The notes under the pieces: generated by a model
Told to the model about the DNA's origin: nothing
The model's database searches: none
Seen by the model: the letters and a program-made list of their open reading frames with translations, nothing else
Part shown: positions 8,646 through 16,346 of the stretch, in pieces
Numbering within the stretch: position 1 is the stretch's first letter
Layout: every line of letters starts with the position of its first letter
Assembly: GCF_009711205.1 (NCBI RefSeq)
Contig: NZ_WMIG01000020.1
Span: 19,781 to 83,780 of the forward strand
Reading direction: 5' to 3'
DNA length: 64,000 nucleotides
DNA from: Paracoccus litorisediminis
GTDB lineage: Bacteria; Pseudomonadota; Alphaproteobacteria; Rhodobacterales; Rhodobacteraceae
Translations under genes and position numbers: made by a program

Positions 8646-9383
8646 ATGGCCAATATCCGTGGCAATGACGATGACAACCGCCTGAACGGCACCAGCCTTG
8701 CCGACAAGATCCTTGGCATGTCCGGCGACGATACGATCCTGGGGCATGGTGGCAATGACACCATCGATGGTGGCGAAGGCAATGACCGCATCAATGCGGG
8801 CTCGGGCCACAACCGCGTCAACGGCGGCTCGGGCAATGACGTGATCGACGCCCTTGGCGGCAATGACGTGATCAATGCCGGCGAAGGCAACGATATCGTC
8901 CGCGCCGGAGGCGGAAATAATTCGATCACCCTCGGCTCGGGCAACGACCTGTCGATCAGCGGGTCGGGCCGCGATACGATCAGCGCAGGCGAGGGCAATG
9001 ACACTGTCCGCGCCGGTGCCGGAAACGACGTCATCTATGGCGGCGAAGGCGACGACCGCATCTTTGGCGAAGCGGGTGCCGACCGCATCGTCGCGCATGA
9101 GGGCAATGACACCCTGAACGGGGGCTCCGGGAACGACACCATGACCGGCGGTGAGGGGGCGGATGTGTTCGTCTGGAATGGCGGGCGCGACCGCGTCACC
9201 GATTTCGACCGCGACGACGACACGATCGACCTGTCCTCCTATGCGCGCTTCGACAGCTGGTCGGATGTCCGCGGTGCGGCCAGCCAGGTCGGCGGCGACG
9301 TTGTCATCCGGTCAGGTACCGATCATCTGATCATCGAGGACACCCGCCTGAACCAGCTCAACGGTGACGACTTCGACTGGTAA
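8646..9383 (+). CDS. RTX (haemolysin-type calcium-binding) repeat protein
   Basis: A 245-residue, acidic, glycine/asparagine-rich protein made almost wholly of nonapeptide repeats of the GGxGxDxUx type (about 16 copies between residues 20 and 170, for example GGSGNDVID and AGEGNDTVR). Such repeats bind calcium and form a parallel beta-roll. The C-terminal ~75 residues (VTDFDRDDDTIDLSSYARF onward) match the usual uncleaved type I secretion signal region. There is no catalytic domain and no signal peptide. No type I secretion ABC transporter lies in this window, so the exporter is encoded elsewhere. Function unknown; a surface or matrix role is possible. Confidence 0.88.
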   Translation: MANIRGNDDDNRLNGTSLADKILGMSGDDTILGHGGNDTIDGGEGNDRINAGSGHNRVNGGSGNDVIDALGGNDVINAGEGNDIVRAGGGNNSITLGSGNDLSISGSGRDTISAGEGNDTVRAGAGNDVIYGGEGDDRIFGEAGADRIVAHEGNDTLNGGSGNDTMTGGEGADVFVWNGGRDRVTDFDRDDDTIDLSSYARFDSWSDVRGAASQVGGDVVIRSGTDHLIIEDTRLNQLNGDDFDW

Positions 9384-9402
9384 GTGGCAAAGGGAAAGTG
9401 GG

Positions 9403-9436
9403 GATGGCCGACAGCATTTGTCGGCCATCCTTTTTT
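9403..9436 (+). terminator. Intrinsic terminator after the RTX gene
   Basis: Perfect 11-bp stem (GATGGCCGACA / TGTCGGCCATC), 5-base loop, then C and six T residues, 20 bases after the stop. Confidence 0.93.
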
Positions 9437-9582
9437 ATTCCCGGCCGGCTAGGCGCATCTCCCGCCGCCATGCGACGCCGTTGCGGTTTGGTCATCTCAA
9501 CGGCAAGGTACGCGCGGCCTGCCAGCCTGCCGCTTGGCCAACGACGGCAAAACGCGATAATAAAATCTGCGCATTTAGGCCG

Positions 9583-9900
9583 ATGGAAACCCAACATCTC
9601 CAGATCTTCCTTGCCGTCGCGGCCGACGGCAGCGTCACCGAGGCGGCCGAGATTTTCGTGGCGTCTCAGCCATCGGTAATCTGGACCATCCCGAGTTCGG
9701 ACTGGCCTTTGCTTCGGGGCGGGTGCAGCTTTCGGAGGAGGGCGGGGCCTTATGACGTGCTTCGCGGAACTCGCGGCGTGCGCCAAGACGATTGCGGTCG
9801 ACAAGGGGCCTATCCTGCGGATTGCAACCACTCGGCCATCCGGACCGATTTGATCCCGGCGACACTGGCTAAATTTTCCCCCTCGGACCTACCGTTAGAT
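9583..9900 (+). pseudogene. LysR-family regulator remnant
   Basis: Fragments of a LysR regulator in more than one frame. The segment from the ATG at 9583 reads METQHLQIFLAVAADGSVTE…SQPSV, a LysR helix-turn-helix start. After a lost piece, another frame gives GRVQLSEEGGAL and later ILRIATT, both typical of LysR proteins at the end of the DNA-binding domain and the start of the effector domain. Frames then break with stops. The effector domain is almost entirely gone. It belongs to a run of decayed genes that continues to 10920. Confidence 0.68.
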
Positions 9901-10300
9901 ATGCATATCGCGCAGTTCCTGTCCTCGATCATCGCGGGCCAGCTTTTGGGCATTGAGGCCGATGATCCGGTGATGCAGCTTGCTCAAGGGGCCGAGGGCC
10001 TTTCCGAACCGCTTGCGACCGTTGCGCGTCATGTGGATCTGGTGACGGTCACGCCCGAGCAGTACGAGGTCTTGGCGGTGATGCCCTCGGCCAAACGTGT
10101 GTCGGAACATCTGCTGATGCTGGCGCTTGAACCCGAAAACTGTCTGGCGCGCACCATCCTGCTCAACGCGATCATGTATCCCGAAGGCAGGCTGGACCGT
10201 GCCGACCTCGAACTAGGCGCGCTTGGCACCTCACTAGTCAATGGCTGTAAATATCGCGCCGCCGTTCATGCCCGCCGCCATTCCGATCTTTCAAAGGCGC
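9900..10300 (+). pseudogene. Alkylhydroperoxidase-like (CMD-domain) remnant
   Basis: An open stretch that looks like joined pieces of carboxymuconolactone-decarboxylase/AhpD-type proteins. LLGIEADDPVMQLAQ resembles the N-terminus of one CMD family, and ARTILLNAIMYPEGRLDRADLEL…NGCKYRAAVHARRH resembles the active-site end of another. The second cysteine of the CxxC redox pair is replaced by Arg (CKYR), so even this region should be inactive. The pieces are fused without the intervening domains, which indicates deletion. Assignment is by motif memory and needs a search. Confidence 0.55.
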
Positions 10301-10319
10301 CTTCGCGCTCAGCTCGCCC

Positions 10320-10920
10320 AGCACGACTGGTCGGATGCGCTGCGGTCCTGATTACGCTGGCGATGGCCGTGCCGGTTTTTGCTTGCTCGCGCCTTCTGGG
10401 CAGCACGTTCGCCCATTCCGATTCCAACAAGATCCCGTCCTGCGAGACCTGGTGATCGCCTGCAAGGTCGCGCTCAAGGGGTGCCGATGGTGGTGTTGTT
10501 CTTTCTGTTCTACTCGGATTGCCGAAAGCGCTTGAGTTCATGGCCTGTCTTATCTGCATTGACTTCAATGGCGATCTCACGCCGAACTGGGTGACGCTTC
10601 TGGTTTCGCTGTTGCGCTGAAGTGGGGAAGGGGCGTTGAATTCCTTCGACACCGGACAGGCGGACGCCGCCTATTCTCTGGCCTATGCCGTTCCGCAGTG
10701 GCGACGGTGCGTCCCGCCGCCGCAGGTGATCGTCGGGGCGATCCCGGATCTGGCGAATTCGATCTAGGCGATCAACATCTTTGCGCAGTCGCAACTAACG
10801 GCCGGCTTGAATTTCTACTGCCTCGTAGGCGTTCCTTGTCGCCGTGGCCATCTACATGGTGATCGCATCTCTTGCGACCCAGTGCGCAGACTGGGCGTTT
10901 GCGTCGTGGTGGCCGTCAAA
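10320..10920 (+). pseudogene. Polar amino-acid ABC transporter permease remnant
   Basis: A frameshifted membrane-permease gene. Successive pieces in different frames read GVPMVVLFFLFYS (about 10480-10515), LPKALEFM…LTPNWVTLLVSLL (about 10520-10620), GALNSFDTGQADAAYSLAYA…PQVIVGAIPDLANSI (about 10630-10765, ending in an in-frame TAG), and FLVAVAIYMVIASLA near 10840. Together they trace the conserved loop and last helices of a His/Gln/cystine-type permease. At least two frameshifts and one stop are visible, so it is a clear pseudogene. Loss of an amino-acid or sulfur-compound uptake locus is inferred. Confidence 0.75.
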
Positions 10921-10955
10921 ATGCAAACGGCGCCCCGATGGTTCGGGGCGCCGTT
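10918..10955 (-). terminator. Terminator of the MFS symporter operon
   Basis: Perfect 13-bp inverted repeat (AACGGCGCCCCGA / TCGGGGCGCCGTT) with a 4-base loop, 20 bases beyond the stop of the minus-strand MFS gene. On that strand the stem is followed by GCATTTTGAC, a short T run. Confidence 0.85.
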
Positions 10956-10975
10956 CCTCTCGCGACTTGAATGCC

Positions 10976-12292
10976 TTACTCGGCCGCTTCGGCAAACTTC
11001 CCGCCGATATGGACGGTGCGTTTTCGGATGGCAAAGGCGCTGGCCAGCGAGATCACGGCAAGGAGCATGATGTAAATGGCAACCGGCTGCCACGTGTCGT
11101 AGCGGCCAATTAGCCAGGTCGCGATCAGGGGTGCGGTGCCGCCGGCAAGGGCCGCGCCGATCTGGTAGCCCAGCGTGATCCCGGTATAGCGCACCTTCGT
11201 CGCAAATATTTCCGAGCAAAGCGTGCCCAGAACGGCGGTGATCGGCGACCACATCAGACCAAAGATGATGACCGTCGCAAGCGAAAGCGAGGCCGTGCTG
11301 CCGCTGTTGACCATGTGAAAATAGGGGAAAGCGAACAGGCCCATCGAAAGCGTTCCCAGCACATAAAGCAGACGGCGGCCGATCAGATCGCCGACGAAGC
11401 CCATGATCGGGATCATCACCGAGGACACTGCCGCGCCCATCATGACCGCGGTCAGGATGCTTTCGCGGGCAAAGCCAAGGTTGGTCACCGCATAGCTGAC
11501 GATGAAGGTGGTGAAGATATAGAAGGGCGCGGTCTCGACGACCTTCAGGCCCGCAGCGATCAGCACCTCGCGCCATTGCGTGGTCAGGGTCTCGGTCAGC
11601 GGCATGCGCGAGACCTTGCCGGTAGCCTTGGCTTCGCGGAATTCCGGGGTCTCGTCGATGCCGGAACGAATCCACAGGCCCAGGAAGACCAGCGTCGCGC
11701 TCAGCAGGAAGGGCAGACGCCAGCCCCAGGACAGGAAGCTTTCCTCGGGCAGCAGCACCAGAATGCTGGTGATCGACAGGGTTGCCAGAAGCATGCCGAT
11801 CGGCGCGCCCATCTGCGGAACCGAGCCGAAGAAGCCCTTGCGGTTATCCGGGGCATATTCATAGGCCAGAAGCAGCGCGCCGCCCCATTCGCCGCCGATG
11901 CCCAGACCCTGAATGATGCGCAGACCGACCAGCAGGATCGGCGCCCAGATGCCGATCATGTCATAGGTCGGTAGCAGACCTATGCCGACCGTCGCCGTGC
12001 CCATCAGCGACAGCGTGATCACAAGCGTCTTCTTGCGGCCGATGCGGTCGCCGATATGGGCGAAGATCACGCCGCCAATCGGACGGATGAAGAAGGTCAG
12101 CGAGAAGGACAGATAGGACAGCAGCAAGGCCATCGTCGGGTCTTCGCTGGCGAAATACAGCTTGTTGAACACCAGCGCCGCCGCGGTGCCGTACAGGAAA
12201 TAGTCAAACCATTCGATCGAGCTGCCGATCAGGCTGGCGATCAGCGCCTTGCGCCGATGGGCCGCGGTCGGGACATGTGTCGTCAATGCCAT
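10976..12292 (-). CDS. MFS transporter, metabolite:H+ symporter family
   Basis: A 438-residue 12-helix major facilitator of the MHS type (relatives of ShiA, KgtP and ProP). Diagnostic segments: SSIEWFDYFLYGTAAAL in helix 1, IGDRIGRKKTLVITL between helices 2 and 3, and RIIQGLGIGGEWGGA in helix 4. It lies downstream of the Ldh-family reductase gene (49-base gap containing a small CTGATC/GATCAG inverted repeat) and ends at a strong terminator. Co-transcription suggests that it imports the substrate or precursor of the reductase; the compound is not determinable here. Confidence 0.9.
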   Translation of the reverse strand: MALTTHVPTAAHRRKALIASLIGSSIEWFDYFLYGTAAALVFNKLYFASEDPTMALLLSYLSFSLTFFIRPIGGVIFAHIGDRIGRKKTLVITLSLMGTATVGIGLLPTYDMIGIWAPILLVGLRIIQGLGIGGEWGGALLLAYEYAPDNRKGFFGSVPQMGAPIGMLLATLSITSILVLLPEESFLSWGWRLPFLLSATLVFLGLWIRSGIDETPEFREAKATGKVSRMPLTETLTTQWREVLIAAGLKVVETAPFYIFTTFIVSYAVTNLGFARESILTAVMMGAAVSSVMIPIMGFVGDLIGRRLLYVLGTLSMGLFAFPYFHMVNSGSTASLSLATVIIFGLMWSPITAVLGTLCSEIFATKVRYTGITLGYQIGAALAGGTAPLIATWLIGRYDTWQPVAIYIMLLAVISLASAFAIRKRTVHIGGKFAEAAE

Positions 12293-12341
12293 CTCCTCCT
12301 GAGGATGGGTGTGAATAGGCTGATCCGATGATCAGAATGTC

Positions 12342-13418
12342 TTAGGCCGTGACGGTTTGGGCCGGGGCCTTCAGCGCAAGGATGGCGTCCCATTGGGCCG
12401 CATCGACCGCGATGCCGTTTCGGGCAGCGGCTTCCCGCGCCGGATATCTTTCCTCGCTCGGCAGACGGACCGGGCCGCCGGAACGGATCTCTTGGATCAG
12501 GGCCTCGACGCGTTGTGCGAAGGGGGCAAGGTTGCCGGCGCCCGCCGTCGGGTCGATCACGATGAGGGTCTGGCCGGTGCGCGGGGTATGCGCGCCCGGA
12601 TGTTCGCTCCAATCGACTTCGTAGGAATATTGCCCGCCGACAAGGGCGGCGCAGAGGATCTCGACCATCATGGCAAGGGCCGTGCCCTTATGCGCGCCAA
12701 AGGGCAGCAGCGCACCGCCGGACAGGATCGCATTGGGGTCCTGAGTAGGCGCGCCATTCGCATCCACGCCCGTGCCGGGGGGAAGCTGGCGGCCCTGCTT
12801 GGCCGCGACTTGCACGTCCCCATGCGCCATGGCCGAGGTGGCAAAGTCGAACAGGAACGGCCCGCCTTCGGCGCGGGGCGTCGCGAATGCGATCGGGTTG
12901 GTCCCGTAGACCGGCTTGGTCGATCCGGGATGAACCACGACCGCCATGGAATTGACCACCGAAAGGGCGATCAGGCCCTTTTCGGCATAGGATTCGACAT
13001 CCAGATACAGCGCGCCCAGATGATGCGAATTGCGGATGGCAAGGGCGGCAATGCCGTTCTGGCGGGCCTTTTCCTCGACCAGCGCGCGGGCGGCGTCATG
13101 GGCGGGCAGGGTGAAGCCATTCCGGGCATCGACGCGGACGAAACCCGGCGCGACATCCTCGACAACGGGGATCGCGCGGCCATCGACCCAGCCCGAACGC
13201 AGGGTCGAGACATAGCCCTCCATGCGGAAAAGCCCGTGGCTTTTGCTGCCGTCGCGTTCCGCCGAGGCGCAGTTCGTGGCAAGCGTCTGCGCAACCTGCT
13301 CGGAGCAGCCATTCGCGCGCAGCACGTCGCCAAGGGTTGCGACCATGTCGTCGAATGACAAATGTCGTCCTGTCACGTCTTTTCTCCCGGTCATTCTTGA
13401 CCGATTTTCTGCCGGCAA
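12342..13418 (-). CDS. Ldh-family (malate/L-lactate/cyclic imine) oxidoreductase
   Basis: A 358-residue NAD(P)H-dependent oxidoreductase of the Ldh_2 family, which includes ureidoglycolate dehydrogenase and delta1-piperideine-2-carboxylate/pyrroline-2-carboxylate reductase (DpkA). Visible marks: KSHGLFRMEGYVSTLRSG near 60, the His-containing AIRNSHHLGALYLDVE near 130, VYGTNPIAFATPR near 170, and PFGAHKGTALAMMVEIL near 245. An alternative start is the ATG eight codons later. It is divergent from an XRE-cupin regulator and near a D-aminopeptidase, so DpkA-like reduction of cyclic imines from D-amino acids is an attractive guess, not proven. Confidence 0.83.
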   Translation of the reverse strand: MPAENRSRMTGRKDVTGRHLSFDDMVATLGDVLRANGCSEQVAQTLATNCASAERDGSKSHGLFRMEGYVSTLRSGWVDGRAIPVVEDVAPGFVRVDARNGFTLPAHDAARALVEEKARQNGIAALAIRNSHHLGALYLDVESYAEKGLIALSVVNSMAVVVHPGSTKPVYGTNPIAFATPRAEGGPFLFDFATSAMAHGDVQVAAKQGRQLPPGTGVDANGAPTQDPNAILSGGALLPFGAHKGTALAMMVEILCAALVGGQYSYEVDWSEHPGAHTPRTGQTLIVIDPTAGAGNLAPFAQRVEALIQEIRSGGPVRLPSEERYPAREAAARNGIAVDAAQWDAILALKAPAQTVTA

Positions 13419-13488
13419 GATTGGTTGAATTTCGGTGGCCGATCAGGCCCGCGCTACCCGGATATTTCTTGTATCGGATAGGCATCAT

Positions 13489-13504
13489 GTTTCCTATAGT
13501 GAAC
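13489..13504. promoter_or_regulatory. Candidate operator between reductase and XRE-cupin genes
   Basis: Imperfect palindrome GTTTCCTATAGTGAAC centred on CTATAG, in the divergent intergenic region 70 bases upstream of the reductase start. Position and dyad symmetry fit a binding site for the XRE-cupin regulator. This is inference only. Confidence 0.35.
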
Positions 13505-13701
13505 AGAAATCGCGCCACGCGTCAAACGAAAACTTGATATGTCTAGACTAAATAGGCCGGGCGCGCCCCTTGACCGGCATTCCCGCGATTGCCTCTCGGG
13601 CCGGGCGGGTGATAGGTTCGATGCGTCGCTCCTGGACCCGTATCCCCGTGACCGGGGTTCCCAGACAAACCGAGACAATGAACATCCAAGGGGCGCAAAC
13701 C

Positions 13702-14319
13702 ATGCCGACCGATGACGAAATTCGCCAGCGTATCAAAGGCTTCGGTCCGCGCATCAAGAGCTTGCGGCAGGACCGGAATCTGACGGTCCGTGACCTTGCG
13801 GCGCGTTGCGGGCTGGCCTCGTCGACGATTTCGAAGATCGAGAATGACCGCATGTCGCCGACCTATGACAGCATCGTCAGGCTGGCCGCGGGGCTGGAAA
13901 TGGGGCCCGAGACGCTGATCGACGAGCGCGCCTCGCAAATGGGTGCGGGACGGCGCAGCGTCACCCGTGCGGGCGAAGGCATCCCGGTCCGGACCGAGCG
14001 CTACGATTACGAGCTGCTGTCAGCGGATATTTCAAGCAAGCATTTTTTTCCCATTGTTGCCACCATTCCTCCCGGCCCCGCGACCGACCAGATCCGCCAC
14101 CGGGGCGAGGAATTCATCTATGTCCTGTCCGGCTCGGTGCAGCTTCTCACCGAGCTATATGCGCCACTGACCCTGAAAGTGGGCGACAGCTGCTATTTCG
14201 ACAGCTCGATGGGCCATCGACTTGTCGCGGTTGGCGACGAAGCGGCCAAGATCCTGTGGGTGGCATCCGAACTTAGCGTCCAACTGGCAAACCAGACCGG
14301 ACAGGACCTGCCAAAGTAG
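13702..14319 (+). CDS. XRE-family regulator with C-terminal cupin domain
   Basis: About 205 residues: an XRE-type helix-turn-helix at roughly 10-65 (GPRIKSLRQDRNLTVRDLA, LASSTISKIENDRMSPT) and a cupin effector domain at roughly 110-185 (RHRGEEFIYVLSGSVQL, LKVGDSCYFDSSMGHRL). The frame extends to 13570, but the ATG at 13702 is preferred because AAGGGG lies 7-8 bases upstream; 13678 is possible. XRE-cupin proteins usually sense small amines or amino-acid derivatives and regulate adjacent catabolic genes. Here the neighbours are the divergent reductase/MFS pair and the downstream D-aminopeptidase. Confidence 0.88.
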   Translation: MPTDDEIRQRIKGFGPRIKSLRQDRNLTVRDLAARCGLASSTISKIENDRMSPTYDSIVRLAAGLEMGPETLIDERASQMGAGRRSVTRAGEGIPVRTERYDYELLSADISSKHFFPIVATIPPGPATDQIRHRGEEFIYVLSGSVQLLTELYAPLTLKVGDSCYFDSSMGHRLVAVGDEAAKILWVASELSVQLANQTGQDLPK

Positions 14320-14374
14320 CGATCGGTCGCTTTCGCGGAGGCTCACAACCCATGCCCACCATCGGATCACGTAG

Positions 14375-15931
14375 ATGAGCAATATCGATCTTTCCGCCCT
14401 CGAAGCCGCGTTGGCCGCCTTGCCCAAACGCTTTCCCGGTCCGGGGGGCGTCGCGGGCGTCGTCAAGGATGGCAAGGTTCTGGCCGCCCGAGCCTGGGGC
14501 TACGCCGATCTGGACAGCGCCCAATCGATGATGCGGGAAACGCGGCTGCCGATCTGCTCGATCTCGAAACAGTTCACCTGCGCTGTCCTGCTGGCCACGC
14601 AGAAGGACCCGTCGCGGCTGGATGCCCGTGTAGCCGAGTTCCTGCCCGACTTCACCGGCCCGCTGCCGACCGTTCAACATCTGTGCGACAACCAATCCGG
14701 CCTGCGCGACTACTGGGCGCTGACGGTGCTGCAGGGGGCCTTGGCCGAGCAGCAGTTCCGGCGCGAGGACGCGCTTCCCCTGATCGCGCGCATGAAGACC
14801 GGGCATTTCCTGCCCGGAACGCAATATTCCTATTGCAACTGCAATTACCGCATCCTTTCCGAGCTGATCGAAAGCGACACGGGCGAGACGCTTGAGGATC
14901 TTTACCGCCGCCTTATCTGGCAACCCGCGGGAATGAAAACCGCCGTCCTGACCTCGGATACCAGCCGTCCCGAGGATGGCGTCACCGGCTATGAGGGCAG
15001 CGACGCAACAGGATTTTTCCCGGCGCAGAATGCGATCCATTGGATCGGGGATGCCGGAATCTCGGCTTCGCTCAATGATATGCTGGCCTATGAGGCCTGG
15101 ATCGACGCGACCCGCGAGGATGCGGGCAGCCCATACCGCCGCATCTCGGTTCCACCGCATTTCGCCGATGGCACTCCCGCGCGCTATGGATATGGGCTGG
15201 CCCATGTCTCGATCGCTGGTCATGCCCTGACTGGTCATGGCGGTGCGCTGCGAGGCTTCCGCGCCCAACGGCTGCATGCCCACGACGCCCGATTGTCCGT
15301 GGTCGTGATCTTCAACCACGAAGGCAGCACCTTTGACGCCGCCTCCAGCCTGATCCGGGCCGCGCTGGGAGAGACGGAACCGGCACCGGTTCTGCTTCCG
15401 GATGGTTGGGACGGGCAGTGGATTGGCCCGAACGGATTGCTGACCCGGATCGAATCCGGCCGGCATTCGGCGGTGCTGCATCACGCGACCGGGGCCGAGA
15501 AGGTGAAGCCCTTGCCCGAAGGTACGCTTGCCGCATCGACGGTGACGCTGACCCGGAATGGCGACGCCGTGACTATGCATCGCCCCGGCGACAACTCGAC
15601 AGCCCTGCTGACGCCCCTTGCCGAGATCCAATCGGCCGATGCCACCGAGATCGCTGGGAGCTATCACTCGGCCGAGTTGGGCGCGTCACTGGAAATTGCG
15701 GCCCAAGACGGTGCGGCCTATGTGCGTTTCAGTGGCATGCTGGGTGTAGGCCGGATGGAGCGGATGGAACCGGCAGGGCAGGACGTCTGGCAGATCGCCA
15801 CGCGCCGCTCGATGGATGCGCCCGCTCCGGGGAATTGGACGGTCATGGTGCTTCGCGAGGGGGAAGGCAAGATCGCGGGACTGCGCCTTGGCTGCTGGCT
15901 GGCCCGTGAGATCGATTACGTCCGGCAGTAA
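14375..15931 (+). CDS. dap: D-aminopeptidase (DAP type, penicillin-binding-protein fold)
   Basis: A 518-residue serine hydrolase with the size and motif spacing of the Ochrobactrum anthropi D-aminopeptidase (520 residues), which releases N-terminal D-amino acids. Catalytic SxxK is Ser62-Ile-Ser-Lys65, YxN is Tyr153-Cys-Asn155, and the HGG motif is at about 288, essentially the DAP positions. Residues beyond about 330 form the two C-terminal beta-barrel-like domains. No signal peptide, so it is cytoplasmic. It starts 55 bases after the XRE-cupin gene on the same strand. The start has a weak ribosome-binding site, so coupling to the upstream gene is plausible. It overlaps the end of the next, convergent frame by 16 bases. 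Confidence 0.87.
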   Translation: MSNIDLSALEAALAALPKRFPGPGGVAGVVKDGKVLAARAWGYADLDSAQSMMRETRLPICSISKQFTCAVLLATQKDPSRLDARVAEFLPDFTGPLPTVQHLCDNQSGLRDYWALTVLQGALAEQQFRREDALPLIARMKTGHFLPGTQYSYCNCNYRILSELIESDTGETLEDLYRRLIWQPAGMKTAVLTSDTSRPEDGVTGYEGSDATGFFPAQNAIHWIGDAGISASLNDMLAYEAWIDATREDAGSPYRRISVPPHFADGTPARYGYGLAHVSIAGHALTGHGGALRGFRAQRLHAHDARLSVVVIFNHEGSTFDAASSLIRAALGETEPAPVLLPDGWDGQWIGPNGLLTRIESGRHSAVLHHATGAEKVKPLPEGTLAASTVTLTRNGDAVTMHRPGDNSTALLTPLAEIQSADATEIAGSYHSAELGASLEIAAQDGAAYVRFSGMLGVGRMERMEPAGQDVWQIATRRSMDAPAPGNWTVMVLREGEGKIAGLRLGCWLAREIDYVRQ

Positions 15932-16212
15932 GGCGTCGGCGATCCCTCCATGGCGCAGAGCAAGGGCGTGCCGGAAAACTTCAGGTCTTGTCCGGCTTTC
16001 GACCCGTTCGGCGGATCGGTCGCCACCCGGGTGCTGTCGGCGATTTCCGCCATCTCGGCGAAGACCGTCTTGTTCGAGGCTGCTGTTGTTTCGGTGCCCG
16101 CTGGAATGTTGCGGAAGGTCACCTCCTCGGCAAGACAGGCAAGCATGCCTTCAACGTCTTTCGGCTTGTAGGCCGAGATATGGTCCTGAATGACTGCTGG
16201 AAGCGGATGCAC
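15916..16212 (-). CDS. SnoaL/NTF2-like small protein, apparently truncated
   Basis: A 98-residue frame whose first half (VIQDHISAYKPKDVEGMLAC, AEEVTFRNIPAGTET) looks like the first strands and helices of an NTF2-like/SnoaL fold. Full-length members are about 130-140 residues. After EMAEIADSTR it jumps to a PNGSKAGQDLKFSG segment that I would expect 25-30 residues further on, and the C-terminus is abnormal. It is most likely an internally deleted, non-functional relic, and its end overlaps the convergent D-aminopeptidase gene. No function assigned. Confidence 0.5.
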   Translation of the reverse strand: MHPLPAVIQDHISAYKPKDVEGMLACLAEEVTFRNIPAGTETTAASNKTVFAEMAEIADSTRVATDPPNGSKAGQDLKFSGTPLLCAMEGSPTPYCRT

Positions 16213-16297
16213 GCTCGTCCCTCTGAAATGCGGCGGTAATGGCTGCCAGCCGACAAATCGGGTGACAAGGATATTTGCAGACGGCGACCGGCCTTAG

Positions 16298-16340
16298 GGA
16301 AAACTGCCGACCGCGCCACGCAGCAGGGCGGTCGGCAGTT
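16298..16340 (-). terminator. Terminator of the GMC dehydrogenase operon
   Basis: Perfect 13-bp inverted repeat (AACTGCCGACCGC / GCGGTCGGCAGTT) with a 13-base loop, starting 7 bases after the stop of the minus-strand GMC gene and followed on that strand by TTTTCCC. Confidence 0.88.
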
Positions 16341-16346
16341 CCTTGG

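Noticed and set aside
8646..9383. The RTX repeats as a DNA-level tandem repeat or CRISPR-like array
   Set aside because: The periodicity is protein-level (nine-residue calcium-binding repeats in one open frame) with variable DNA; there are no conserved repeats with unique spacers.
9364..10455. A single 363-codon open frame as one gene
   Set aside because: It runs through pieces that match LysR, CMD-type and permease families in different frames; the continuous frame is an accident over decayed sequence.
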